Origin: Lentisphaeria bacterium UBA1724
GTDB lineage: Bacteria > Verrucomicrobiota > Lentisphaeria > Oligosphaerales > Oligosphaeraceae
Assembly (NCBI GenBank): GCA_002315885.1
Contig: DCIO01000127.1
Span: 1 to 9,252 of the forward strand
Direction of reading: 5' to 3'
Length of the DNA stretch: 9,252 bases
In this document: piece by piece, positions 1 to 6,336 of the stretch
Layout of the letters: every line of letters starts with the position of its first letter
Numbering within the stretch: position 1 is the first letter of the stretch
Translations under genes and position numbers: made by a program
The notes under the pieces: model-generated
What the model was told of the DNA's origin: nothing
Seen by the model: the letters and a program-made list of their open reading frames with translations, nothing else
Database searches by the model: none

Positions 1-207
1 TAGGCTCCCTAGGCTTCCTAGGCTTCCTAGGCTTCCTAGGCTTCCTAGGCTTCCTAGGCTTCCTAGGCTTCCTAGGCTTCCTAGGCTTCCTAGGCTTCCT
101 AGGCTTCCTAGGCTTCCTAGGCTTCCTAGGCTCCCTAGGCTTCCCAGGCTTCCTAGGCTACCTAGGCTACCTAGGCTACCTAGGCTACCTAGGCTACCTA
201 GGTTTCT
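1..207. repeat. 9-bp tandem array, about 23 units
   Basis: Twenty-three consecutive 9-bp units run with no phase slips. The main unit is TAGGCTTCC (13 of the first 17 units are followed directly by identical ones). Variants are TAGGCTCCC at 1-9 and 127-135 and CAGGCTTCC at 145-153. Five consecutive TAGGCTACC units fill 154-198, and a degenerate last unit TAGGTTTCT lies at 199-207. Almost every junction forms the palindrome CCTAGG. The array touches the window edge, so its true length is unknown. No ATG occurs inside it, and frame 1 of the + strand has a TAG stop in most units, so it is very unlikely to be coding. Variants clustered toward the right end fit expansion by local duplication. Confidence 0.97.
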
Positions 208-260
208 AGGGGCGGCGTGAACGCCCGTGACGCCTTCGGCCCGCAAGGAGGAGCAGAAGA

Positions 261-290
261 ATGGATATATTATCCCTCGTTTTCGCTTAA
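261..290 (+). CDS. Possible nine-residue leader peptide
   Basis: An ATG at 261 sits 7 nt after a near-perfect Shine-Dalgarno sequence (AAGGAGGAG, 245-253). It opens a frame reading MDILSLVFA that ends at TAA 288-290, 43 nt before the PHP gene. The ribosome binding site is stronger than that of any downstream gene in this cluster, which is odd if nothing is translated from it. The peptide has no run of a single amino acid pointing to classical attenuation. It could be a regulatory upstream frame, or a chance purine-rich string followed by ATG. The same bases overlap a possible -10 element, and both readings cannot easily be true. Confidence 0.25.
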   Translation: MDILSLVFA

Positions 291-319
291 CCGCCATTTT
301 CACAACTTTTTCGCATAAC
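280..319. repeat. Direct 12-mer repeat TTTTCGCWTAAC
   Basis: Copies at 280-291 and 308-319 match at 11 of 12 positions, with start-to-start spacing of 28 bp. They lie immediately upstream of the PHP gene start at 334. Such a pair could bind a regulator, but no inverted symmetry is visible inside the unit and the sequence is moderately AT-rich, so chance cannot be excluded. Confidence 0.4.
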
Positions 320-333
320 TAAATCCCGAAACG

Positions 334-1458
334 ATGACAACACCAGGACGCAATCGCAATCCGTATCAGGGAATTGACTGGGAGAACCAGCTACGCGTCA
401 CGGGCTGCACCCACCTGCACTGCGCCACGCGGAAGGAATTCGAGGTCGCTATGAAGAGCGGCCTGGAATTCGCCACCTTCTCCAACTACTACCCATCCAC
501 GCCATACTGGCCCTACCAATCCGTCCACGAAAAAGCCGTCCAGTTGTATCAGAATGGCTATATCCAGGACGGGGTATACCACCCCGAGCGCATAGATTTC
601 CGCCAGAAATTCGCGGAATGGGGTGAGGATTGCTCCATCTTGCCCGCAGACGAAGGGGCACGTCTCTTCCCAGATGGCCCCGCGGATCTCCTGGAAGCCC
701 CCAATGCGGAGCACCACTGTTTTTCGGACTACAATGTCTATCTGCATATCACCGCGCCAGGCAGCACCTTCTCCAGCGGCAATTACTACAGCAGACGGAA
801 TCAGATCCTGGACAAGCACGGCATCCACATGGGCACCGCAATGCCCTGGCGCCAGGCCTTCCAGTGCATGTTCGACAACCTGATTGTCCCCGACGGCGGC
901 GGCGTGGTCATCAACCACCCACACTGGTCACACCTGCCACACAAATTCCTCTGCGATATGCTGGATTTCGACGCCCGAGTCCTAGGCATGGAGGTCATTA
1001 ACGCCGATTGCGGTGCGGATTTCACCTCCGCCGCAGAAAGCCAATGGGACGAAGTGCTGGGGACCGGACGGCAGTGCTACGGCTTCTGGACACAGGACCA
1101 CCTCAAACTCGACCTGGGAGAACTCCGAGGCCGTTGCATCCTCATGCCCGAAGAACGCTCCGTGGAATCCTGTCTCAAAGCCTACCGGCAGGGACGATTC
1201 TACGGCGCTATCAAAGGACATGGACTCAATTTCGAAAGCGTCACCTTCGATGGACGCACTCTCAGAGTCCGATGCGACAAGGAAGCCATCATCCTCCTCA
1301 TGACACACCAGGGCGTGGAAGTGGAACTCTGGACAGGACGGGAGTTGGTCTACACCGTCAAAGACGAAGACCGCAGCAAACACGTCTTCCTCCGCGCCAC
1401 TGCACTGGATCAGCAAAGCGGAGAAAAACTCTTCACACAGGCATTCATGCTGGTGTAA
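334..1458 (+). CDS. PHP-domain-like metalloenzyme, probable phosphoesterase family
   Basis: This 374-aa protein has no signal peptide and is likely cytoplasmic. It carries motifs in the order expected of the PHP (polymerase and histidinol phosphatase) superfamily: an early H-x-H at residues 27-29 (THLH), HHCFSDYN at 127-134, HPHW at 195-198, an acidic strand (MEVINAD, 219-225) and TQDH at 253-256 following GFW. These His/Asp residues are the probable metal ligands. The last ~100 residues look like the beta-rich tail seen in many PHP proteins of PVC bacteria, after a helix containing QGRFYG. An in-frame stop at 316-318 rules out a longer N-terminus, and the next Met is residue 40, past the HxH motif, so the ATG at 334 is used although its ribosome site is weak. 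The substrate is unknown. Proximity to DUF4838 and isomerase genes suggests a role in sugar or sugar-phosphate metabolism. Confidence 0.72.
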   Translation: MTTPGRNRNPYQGIDWENQLRVTGCTHLHCATRKEFEVAMKSGLEFATFSNYYPSTPYWPYQSVHEKAVQLYQNGYIQDGVYHPERIDFRQKFAEWGEDCSILPADEGARLFPDGPADLLEAPNAEHHCFSDYNVYLHITAPGSTFSSGNYYSRRNQILDKHGIHMGTAMPWRQAFQCMFDNLIVPDGGGVVINHPHWSHLPHKFLCDMLDFDARVLGMEVINADCGADFTSAAESQWDEVLGTGRQCYGFWTQDHLKLDLGELRGRCILMPEERSVESCLKAYRQGRFYGAIKGHGLNFESVTFDGRTLRVRCDKEAIILLMTHQGVEVELWTGRELVYTVKDEDRSKHVFLRATALDQQSGEKLFTQAFMLV

Positions 1459-1463
1459 TCGCC

Positions 1464-1511
1464 ATTCTATTGAAGATTTTTGCAAGATTTTGCAATTTTC
1501 TACAATAGAAT
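1464..1511. repeat. Perfect 9-bp inverted repeat enclosing TTGCAA boxes
   Basis: ATTCTATTG at 1464-1472 is the exact reverse complement of CAATAGAAT at 1503-1511. The 30 nt between them contain two TTGCAA palindromes 10 bp apart. It begins 6 bp after the PHP stop codon, where base composition turns AT-rich. It could act as a terminator-like hairpin for the PHP transcript, although the loop is long and no clean T tract follows. It could also mark the end of an inserted segment. No matching sequence is seen at the far end of the ATPase gene (2848-2866). Confidence 0.6.
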
Positions 1512-1584
1512 CACTGATCACATCAAATTATGGGTGTATCTTAATGAGGAAAACTGCAAAAACTTGCAAAAATCTCTAATAGAA
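1481..1584. repeat. Paired 30-bp imperfect direct repeats with TTGCAA boxes
   Basis: Copies at 1481-1510 and 1555-1584 align without gaps at 22 of 30 positions, with the pattern TGCAA-N4-TTGCAA-N3-TCT-N2-AATAGAA, offset by 74 bp. Within each copy the two (T)TGCAA boxes are spaced 10 bp apart, one helical turn, and the two copies are about seven turns apart. The second copy ends 12 bp before the ATPase start codon. This arrangement suits a dimeric DNA-binding protein and could be an operator for the ATPase gene. It could instead be a decayed duplication. Confidence 0.6.
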
Positions 1585-1596
1585 AAAAAGATCCCC

Positions 1597-2847
1597 ATGG
1601 AAATTCAACGTCAATTCTACCTGGACGAATTGTTACGCAAGCGCCGCAATGGCTTTGTGAAGGTCGTCACTGGCTTACGTCGTTGTGGGAAGTCCTATTT
1701 ATTGCGAACGTTATTCAAGAATCATCTTCTTTCGCATGGTGTATTGCCTGAGCAAATCGTTGAGATTGGCTTTGATGAGCGTGACAACAAACACTATTGC
1801 AATCCAGACACATTCTACGATTTTGCGAAAACTCGTCTAGCGAGTCATCCTGACAGCATATTTTTGCTGGACGAAATTCAGTTATTGGAGGATTTTGAAT
1901 CTGTTCTGAATGGCTTGTTAGGGAAGAACGCCGAGATATATTCGACTGGCAGCAACGCGAAGTTTCTCTCCAAGGATATCATCACCGAGTTTCGTGGCAG
2001 AGGCGATGAGATTCACATGACGCCACTCAGTTTTGCGGAATATTTTAGTATCTTCCAGGACGATAAGAATAGTCGTTTCCGTGAATACATGGTTTACGGG
2101 GGATTACCATTGGTAGCCCTGGCATCCTCCGTTGAAGACAAGACTGCGATACTCGACTCACTCTATACAGAGACTTACCTGCGGGACATTGTCGGCAGGA
2201 ACAAAATACGCAAGGTTTCGGAATTGGAGAATCTTCTCGATGTCCTATCCTCCAACATCGGTAGCCTGGTGAATCCCGAGAAGCTAAGAAAGATTTTTCG
2301 CAGTGCAAAGAACTCCACAATTACCTCCTCAACCATCACCAAGTACATTTCATTCCTAGAAGACGCATATCTTCTAGAAACGGCGAAGCGCTATGACCTT
2401 AAGGGGAATGCCTACATTGAAACGCCGATGAAATACTACTACTCGGACCTGGGTCTCCGGAATGCGCGGTTGAATTTCCGTCAACTAGAAGAATCTCATA
2501 GTATGGAGAACATCATCTACAATGAATTGCGTCATCGCAGATACAGTGTGGATATTGGCCAGATTACGGTAAATGAAAAAAATGCGAAAGGGTCCTACAC
2601 GCGAAAGCAACTGGAGGTCGATTTCGTAGCCAACAAGGGTTCCAAACGTTACTATGTCCAATCCGCATACTTAATTCCAGATGATGCGAAAAGAGAACAG
2701 GAAACTCGATCGTTAATCCAAATTGACGACTCCTTCAAAAAAATCGTGATTACCTCGCATACACCAACGCCATGGTATGACAATCATGGCATCCTGACGA
2801 TGAATATCTACGATTTCCTTTTGAATCCGAACAGCTTGGAATTCTAG
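1597..2847 (+). CDS. AAA ATPase with C-terminal DUF4143 domain
   Basis: This 416-aa protein belongs to the widespread ATP-binding/DUF4143 family of unknown function. Visible are the family-type Walker A GLRRCGKS (26-33), Walker B IFLLDE (88-93), a sensor-like STGSN (116-120) and the PLSFAEYF motif (143-150). A YLRDIV segment (194-199) follows, then the DUF4143 winged-helix/nuclease-like half (about 196-360) with EVDF at 340-343 and VQ at 354-355, reminiscent of a PD-(D/E)XK fold with Gln in place of Lys. The ATG at 1597 was chosen because the protein then starts seven residues before the conserved FYLDEL region. An in-frame ATG at 1480 would add 39 unlike residues encoded by the repeat region. 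Two sampled 60-bp blocks (1681-1740, 1741-1800) are 40 and 43 percent GC, against 62 percent at 3781-3840, so horizontal transfer is likely. Biological role unknown; toxin-antitoxin or defence-related roles are only guesses. Confidence 0.9.
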   Translation: MEIQRQFYLDELLRKRRNGFVKVVTGLRRCGKSYLLRTLFKNHLLSHGVLPEQIVEIGFDERDNKHYCNPDTFYDFAKTRLASHPDSIFLLDEIQLLEDFESVLNGLLGKNAEIYSTGSNAKFLSKDIITEFRGRGDEIHMTPLSFAEYFSIFQDDKNSRFREYMVYGGLPLVALASSVEDKTAILDSLYTETYLRDIVGRNKIRKVSELENLLDVLSSNIGSLVNPEKLRKIFRSAKNSTITSSTITKYISFLEDAYLLETAKRYDLKGNAYIETPMKYYYSDLGLRNARLNFRQLEESHSMENIIYNELRHRRYSVDIGQITVNEKNAKGSYTRKQLEVDFVANKGSKRYYVQSAYLIPDDAKREQETRSLIQIDDSFKKIVITSHTPTPWYDNHGILTMNIYDFLLNPNSLEF

Positions 2848-2866
2848 CCTTCTCCCCCCAAAAAAA
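2848..2866 (+). other. Homopolymer C6-A8 tract at the DUF4838 gene start
   Basis: The 19-nt gap before the DUF4838 gene contains six C (2854-2859) followed at once by eight A (2860-2867), the last A being the first base of the start codon. No Shine-Dalgarno sequence is present. Initiation may therefore rely on an A-rich unstructured leader. Length variation in these runs would alter the spacing upstream of the start. Confidence 0.6.
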
Positions 2867-5215
2867 ATGCGTAGTATTCTTTCCCTTCTGTTGTTGTGTC
2901 TCTGCCTGCCCTTATGGGGCATCACGCTCTTTGAGAACGGCGTGGTCAAATCGGCGATTGTGCTTCCCGAGAACGCCACGGACCCCGTGCGTTTTGCGGC
3001 ATCGGAGTTGTCGCTGTGGCTGCACAATTCCTCCGGCTTGGAATGGCAAATCTACGAAGGCGCCGCTCCCGAGGGCCTCTACCCAATCTATCTAGGGGAC
3101 TCCGAATTCGCGCGGTCCCACGGCTTTGACCGGGAGAGCCTGCAGAAGGACGGCTATCTCCTGGAAGCCACGGCGGAGTATCTGCTGATTGCAGGGCGGG
3201 ATTATCCTGGCGGCATCCTCCAGGGCTTCGTCAATCCCTATCGTCATGTAGAGTTATACAACCGCGAATTGAAGCTCAGCGCCCTAGGCGAAATGGGGAC
3301 CTATTTTGGCGTCAAGGAATTCCTGGAGAGCTACCTGGGCATCCGATACTACATGATGGGTCCCGACGGCACTGTCTGCCCCCATCACGACGCCCTGTCC
3401 TTCGACGCCTTCTCCCGCAGGAACGCCCCCGCCTTCGCCTATCGGTATGCCTACTTTGCCTTCCTCAGCCAATATCCCCAGGAGGCCCTCTGGTATCGTC
3501 GCGCGGGTTTCGGTGGAGATTCTCCCCGGGACATCAATCACGCCTACTGGCAGATGGAAGACCAGAAAGACGCGCACCCGGAATACTTCGCCATCATCGA
3601 CGGCAGGCCCGATACCGACAGCCGCTCAATCCTGGTGCACTGGGGCGGGAACTACTGCCTCTCCAATCCCGGACTGCAACAGGCATGGGTGGACAAAATC
3701 TGCGACTATTTCGAAACACACCCACAGAATATCCTCTACCCACTGAGCCCCAATGACGGCACATACCGCGTCTGCGAATGCCCCGCCTGCCAGGCACAAG
3801 TGGACCTCTCCATGGGCGAAGACGGGAAGTTCTCCAATCTGGTCTGGGGCTTCACCAACCGCGTCGCCAAAGAGGTCGGCAAGCGCTTCCCCGACCGCCA
3901 GATTGGCACCTTCGCCTACGAACACTATCGCAAGCCACCCACCAACATCGAGAAATTCGAGCCCAATGTGGCCACGCTGGTCTGCCATACCCAGCGCCAA
4001 CAGACCGACCCGCAATACAAGGCACACATCCGCGAAGTGCTCCACGAATGGCGTCAGCGTCTGAACCACGTCTATTCCTACACCTACCCCCACAAGGACT
4101 ACTGGAAACCCCAGCGCGGATACCCGTCCTTCTATCCCTATATCCTCCAGGATGACCTGAAATTCGAGCGGGATGAACAAATCGGCGGCTTCTTCATGGA
4201 ATCCGAATTCCACATGGAGAAATCCGACGAATTCAGCGAATGGAAAATCTACCAGCCCGGGCTCTCCCATCTCACCGCATACGTCACCTCAAAGCTGGAA
4301 TGGAATCCCGACCTGGATTTGAAGGCGCTGCTGGACGAATACTATCGGCTTTTCTATGGCCCCGCAGAGGCGCCCATGCGGGCATTCTGGGAGAAGGCGG
4401 AGAAGATTTCCACCAGCCATCCCTTCCACATGAATACCCACCCCGCCACATACTACACACGCGATGACATCCAGCAATTCTTCGCTTATCTGGACCAGGG
4501 ACTGAAACTGACCCCGCCCGATTCCGTCTACCACCGCCGCGTGCAGATGATCAAGGACGAAATGGAACCCTACTCGGGACGCTATCTCCGCAGCACAAAA
4601 CTCCGCATGCCCATCGAAGTGCGCGTCACAGACAAAACCATCTCCCTCACGGATGCGCTGGATGCGGCACCCTGGACACAGGCACAAAAATACGACTTCG
4701 TGGATCCCTTCGGAGAACCCGCACAACACTCCACGGAAGTCTCTGCCCTGGCGGATAAGGAGGGGCTGTCAATCGCCATACTCTGCCACGAACCCGCCAT
4801 GGACAAACTGACCACGAAGGCCACACTGTTCGACCAGGGACTCCCCTGGGATGACGACTGCGTGGAGATCTTCTGGGAACAGAAGGACGGCTCCAACGGC
4901 ATGCAGCTCATCGTCACCGCCAATGGCACCCTCTGGGATGGCCATTGGGCGAATGCCGAGCAGAGGGTCATTGACAACACCTGGAACAGCCATGCCCAGG
5001 CGAAGGTGACCCAGGAAAACGGCAAGTGGGTAGCGGTGGTGAAGATTCCCTGGACGGACCTGGGCGTCACCCTGGAAACTGCCGAGACCCTCCACGGGAA
5101 TATCTACCGCACCCGCGTAGCAGGCGAAGCCCCCACCCACACCTGCCTCGTCCCCATCATGGGCTTCCTCCACCGCAACACCGACTTCTTCGGACCGCTG
5201 AAACTGATCAAATAA
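2867..5215 (+). CDS. Exported DUF4838 protein with C-terminal CBM9-like domain
   Basis: This 782-aa protein probably acts outside the cytoplasm on a polysaccharide or glycoconjugate. Residues 1-18 form a signal peptide (MRS, then a Leu/Cys-rich core ending LPLWG). Residues ~20-125 resemble the N-terminal accessory domain of alpha-glucuronidase-type proteins (FAASELSLWL, followed by a strand with LLIAGR). From ~145 (TYFGVKEFLESYLGIRYY) to ~500 the sequence follows the DUF4838 pattern: SPNDG (294-298), a Cys cluster CECPAC (303-308), HTQRQ (374-378) and WNPDLDLKALLDEYYRLFYG (479-498). The end (~590-782) looks like a family 9 carbohydrate-binding module, with WDDDCVEIFW (661-670) and the closing FFGPLKLI. 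Catalytic activity is not established for the family, though it is considered glycoside-hydrolase-like. It lies 44 nt before the isomerase-like gene, so the two are probably cotranscribed. Confidence 0.9.
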   Translation: MRSILSLLLLCLCLPLWGITLFENGVVKSAIVLPENATDPVRFAASELSLWLHNSSGLEWQIYEGAAPEGLYPIYLGDSEFARSHGFDRESLQKDGYLLEATAEYLLIAGRDYPGGILQGFVNPYRHVELYNRELKLSALGEMGTYFGVKEFLESYLGIRYYMMGPDGTVCPHHDALSFDAFSRRNAPAFAYRYAYFAFLSQYPQEALWYRRAGFGGDSPRDINHAYWQMEDQKDAHPEYFAIIDGRPDTDSRSILVHWGGNYCLSNPGLQQAWVDKICDYFETHPQNILYPLSPNDGTYRVCECPACQAQVDLSMGEDGKFSNLVWGFTNRVAKEVGKRFPDRQIGTFAYEHYRKPPTNIEKFEPNVATLVCHTQRQQTDPQYKAHIREVLHEWRQRLNHVYSYTYPHKDYWKPQRGYPSFYPYILQDDLKFERDEQIGGFFMESEFHMEKSDEFSEWKIYQPGLSHLTAYVTSKLEWNPDLDLKALLDEYYRLFYGPAEAPMRAFWEKAEKISTSHPFHMNTHPATYYTRDDIQQFFAYLDQGLKLTPPDSVYHRRVQMIKDEMEPYSGRYLRSTKLRMPIEVRVTDKTISLTDALDAAPWTQAQKYDFVDPFGEPAQHSTEVSALADKEGLSIAILCHEPAMDKLTTKATLFDQGLPWDDDCVEIFWEQKDGSNGMQLIVTANGTLWDGHWANAEQRVIDNTWNSHAQAKVTQENGKWVAVVKIPWTDLGVTLETAETLHGNIYRTRVAGEAPTHTCLVPIMGFLHRNTDFFGPLKLIK

Positions 5216-5221
5216 TTTCTT

Positions 5222-5248
5222 CCACAAAACACACAAAACACACAAAAG
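5222..5248 (+). repeat. Three 9-bp ACACAAAAC units in the isomerase leader
   Basis: CCACAAAAC (5222-5230), ACACAAAAC (5231-5239) and ACACAAAAG (5240-5248) fill most of the 44-nt gap. The last unit runs into the AGGAG ribosome binding site (5247-5251). The same 9-bp module, with T for C at one position, recurs on the opposite strand at 6222-6295. Confidence 0.85.
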
Positions 5249-5251
5249 GAG
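5247..5251 (+). promoter_or_regulatory. Ribosome binding site deciding the isomerase start
   Basis: AGGAG lies 8 nt before the ATG at 5260. The same frame stays open upstream to 5026 inside the DUF4838 gene, so this site is what places the start at 5260 and gives a 278-aa protein beginning MNISIATD. Confidence 0.85.
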
Positions 5252-5259
5252 CAGACGCA

Positions 5260-6096
5260 ATGAACATCTCAATTGCAACTGACGCGTTCCAAGACACTGG
5301 CTGTCCCGAGCCCTATCTGCGTGCCATTTCGAAAGCGGGTTTCACGCACCTGCATTGGTGCCACCAATGGTGCACGAATTTCATGTATGGCGCGGCGGAA
5401 CTTCGTCAGATCAAGTCCTGGCTTCAGAATTACGGCCTGGCCCTGCTGGACATCCATGGTCCCGTAACCGCCGAGAAGAACTGGTTCGCCGGCGAGGAAT
5501 ACATCCGCCAGGCTGGCGTGGAGTTGGTCTCCAACCGCATGAGGATGCTCCGTGAACTGGATGGCACGGGAGCAGTCATGATGCACTACCCATACATCTT
5601 CTCCAACTCCAGCAATATCCAACGTGACAACATCCTGAAGCAAGCGGATAACCTCCGACGCTCCCTGGACGAACTGATGCCACTTTCCAGGGAACTCAAT
5701 GTGCCCATTGCCATTGAAAATTGCGCCTACGATACCTTCGAAGTCATCGAGACACTCTTCCGCGAATACCCAGCGGATTTCCTGGGACTCTGTTTTGACA
5801 GCGGACACGGCCACATCGGCGAGGACAAGGGCCTGGACCACCTGGATGACAACAAAGACCGCCTGATGGCACTGCATATCCACGACAATGACACCACCGG
5901 CGATAAGCACCAGCCCCCCTTCTACGGCACGCTGGACTGGGAACGCTTCGCCAAAATCCTCAAGGCATCACCCTACTCCCGTCCCCTCAGCTTCGAACTC
6001 TCCTCAACCAACACGCCCTTCAACGAAAACCTGGATGGATTCATGGCTGACGCATACCAGCGCTGCCTGAAATTCGCCAAGATGGTCCAAGAATAG
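5260..6096 (+). CDS. Sugar phosphate isomerase/epimerase-like TIM-barrel protein
   Basis: This 278-aa protein, a usual length for the xylose isomerase-like TIM barrel family (AP endonuclease 2 fold), is cytoplasmic with no signal peptide. The metal-binding residues expected in the family appear in order: His66 (DIHG), Glu153 (IAIEN), Asp180 and His183 (CFDSGH), His206/His208 (LHIHDN) and Glu246 (SFELS). The first strand MNISIATDAF and the AISKAGFTHLH turn are also typical. The likely role is isomerisation or epimerisation of a sugar or sugar derivative with a divalent metal. The substrate cannot be read from sequence. It follows the exported DUF4838 gene, which suggests it processes a product of that pathway. 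A strong AGGAG site precedes it. Its composition matches the DUF4838 and PHP genes, unlike the ATPase gene between those two. Confidence 0.9.
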   Translation: MNISIATDAFQDTGCPEPYLRAISKAGFTHLHWCHQWCTNFMYGAAELRQIKSWLQNYGLALLDIHGPVTAEKNWFAGEEYIRQAGVELVSNRMRMLRELDGTGAVMMHYPYIFSNSSNIQRDNILKQADNLRRSLDELMPLSRELNVPIAIENCAYDTFEVIETLFREYPADFLGLCFDSGHGHIGEDKGLDHLDDNKDRLMALHIHDNDTTGDKHQPPFYGTLDWERFAKILKASPYSRPLSFELSSTNTPFNENLDGFMADAYQRCLKFAKMVQE

Positions 6097-6101
6097 AAAA
6101 T

Positions 6102-6136
6102 CAATGCTTGATGCTTAATGCTCAATGCTTAATGGT
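6102..6136. repeat. 7-bp tandem array YRATGCT
   Basis: Four 7-bp units CAATGCT, TGATGCT, TAATGCT, CAATGCT (6102-6129) are followed by the degenerate TAATGGT (6130-6136). The array begins five bases after the isomerase stop codon. A small hairpin (GGGGA, loop AGTA, TCCCC, 6141-6154) follows. No coding role is seen. Confidence 0.85.
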
Positions 6137-6188
6137 GGATGGGGAAGTATCCCCATACCCCTCTTCGCCAATTCAGATATAAACAAAC

Positions 6189-6225
6189 AAGGCACAAAAA
6201 TGGCCCTCATCCATTTTTGTGCCTT
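6189..6225. terminator. Perfect 15-bp hairpin, likely bidirectional terminator
   Basis: AAGGCACAAAAATGG (6189-6203) pairs fully with CCATTTTTGTGCCTT (6211-6225) around a 7-nt loop CCCTCAT. It lies between the convergent isomerase and AAA+ ATPase genes. On the + strand it runs into TTTTGTGTATTTTG. On the - strand it is followed by T-rich TTGTTTGTTTATAT. The T tracts are interrupted, so it may be a weaker intrinsic terminator, but the position suits termination in both directions. Confidence 0.75.
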
Positions 6226-6325
6226 TTGTGTATTTTGAGTATTTTGTGTATTTTGTGGACTCCCCCCCCCTTTGAGTATTTTGTGTATTTTGTGGACTCC
6301 ACCCCCTTTTGAGTATTTTGTGGAC
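6222..6325. repeat. 37-bp-period direct repeat built of 9-bp units
   Basis: An identical 30-bp block is present at 6234-6263 and 6271-6300. A shortened third copy at 6308-6325 keeps the 37-bp register but lacks an internal 12 bp. Each block is made of 9-bp units TATTTTGTG/TATTTTGAG ending in GGACTCC, followed by a C-rich run (nine C at 6262-6270). The first block has extra units reaching back to CCTTTTGTG at 6222, which overlaps the terminator arm. On the minus strand the units read CACAAAATA and end CACAAAAGG, matching 5222-5250. Confidence 0.9.
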
Positions 6326-6336
6326 CAATTCCAGTT

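Larger units (their letters stand above)
208..333 (+). promoter_or_regulatory. Leader region upstream of the PHP-domain gene
   Basis: This 126-bp gap separates the tandem array from the first gene. It holds a small GC-rich hairpin (GGGCG at 210-214 pairing with CGCCC at 222-226). It also holds a strong Shine-Dalgarno-like AAGGAGGAG at 245-253 followed by a nine-codon reading frame, and the AT-rich string TATATTAT at 266-273 that could serve as a -10 element. The 12-mer TTTTCGC(T/A)TAAC occurs twice (280-291 and 308-319). No convincing -35 box is visible, so no promoter is assigned with certainty. No ribosome binding site of note lies directly before the ATG at 334. Confidence 0.45.

Noticed and set aside
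1..207. CRISPR array
   Set aside because: The units are contiguous 9-mers with no unique spacers, so this is a simple tandem repeat.
1480..1596. Longer N-terminus of the DUF4143 ATPase from the ATG at 1480
   Set aside because: The extra 39 residues are encoded by the repeat region, do not look like the family, and the conserved part begins just after the ATG at 1597.
3626..4270. 214-codon minus-strand frame within the DUF4838 gene
   Set aside because: It is a shadow frame; the + strand encodes clear DUF4838 motifs over the same bases.
5026..5259. Longer isomerase start inside the DUF4838 gene
   Set aside because: The extension is the shadow of the DUF4838 coding region plus the 9-bp repeat leader (reading STKHTKHTKG), whereas a good ribosome site sets the start at 5260.
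6271..6300. Insertion sequence ends
   Set aside because: The copies are direct repeats in fixed 37-bp register, with no transposase gene or terminal inverted repeats nearby.
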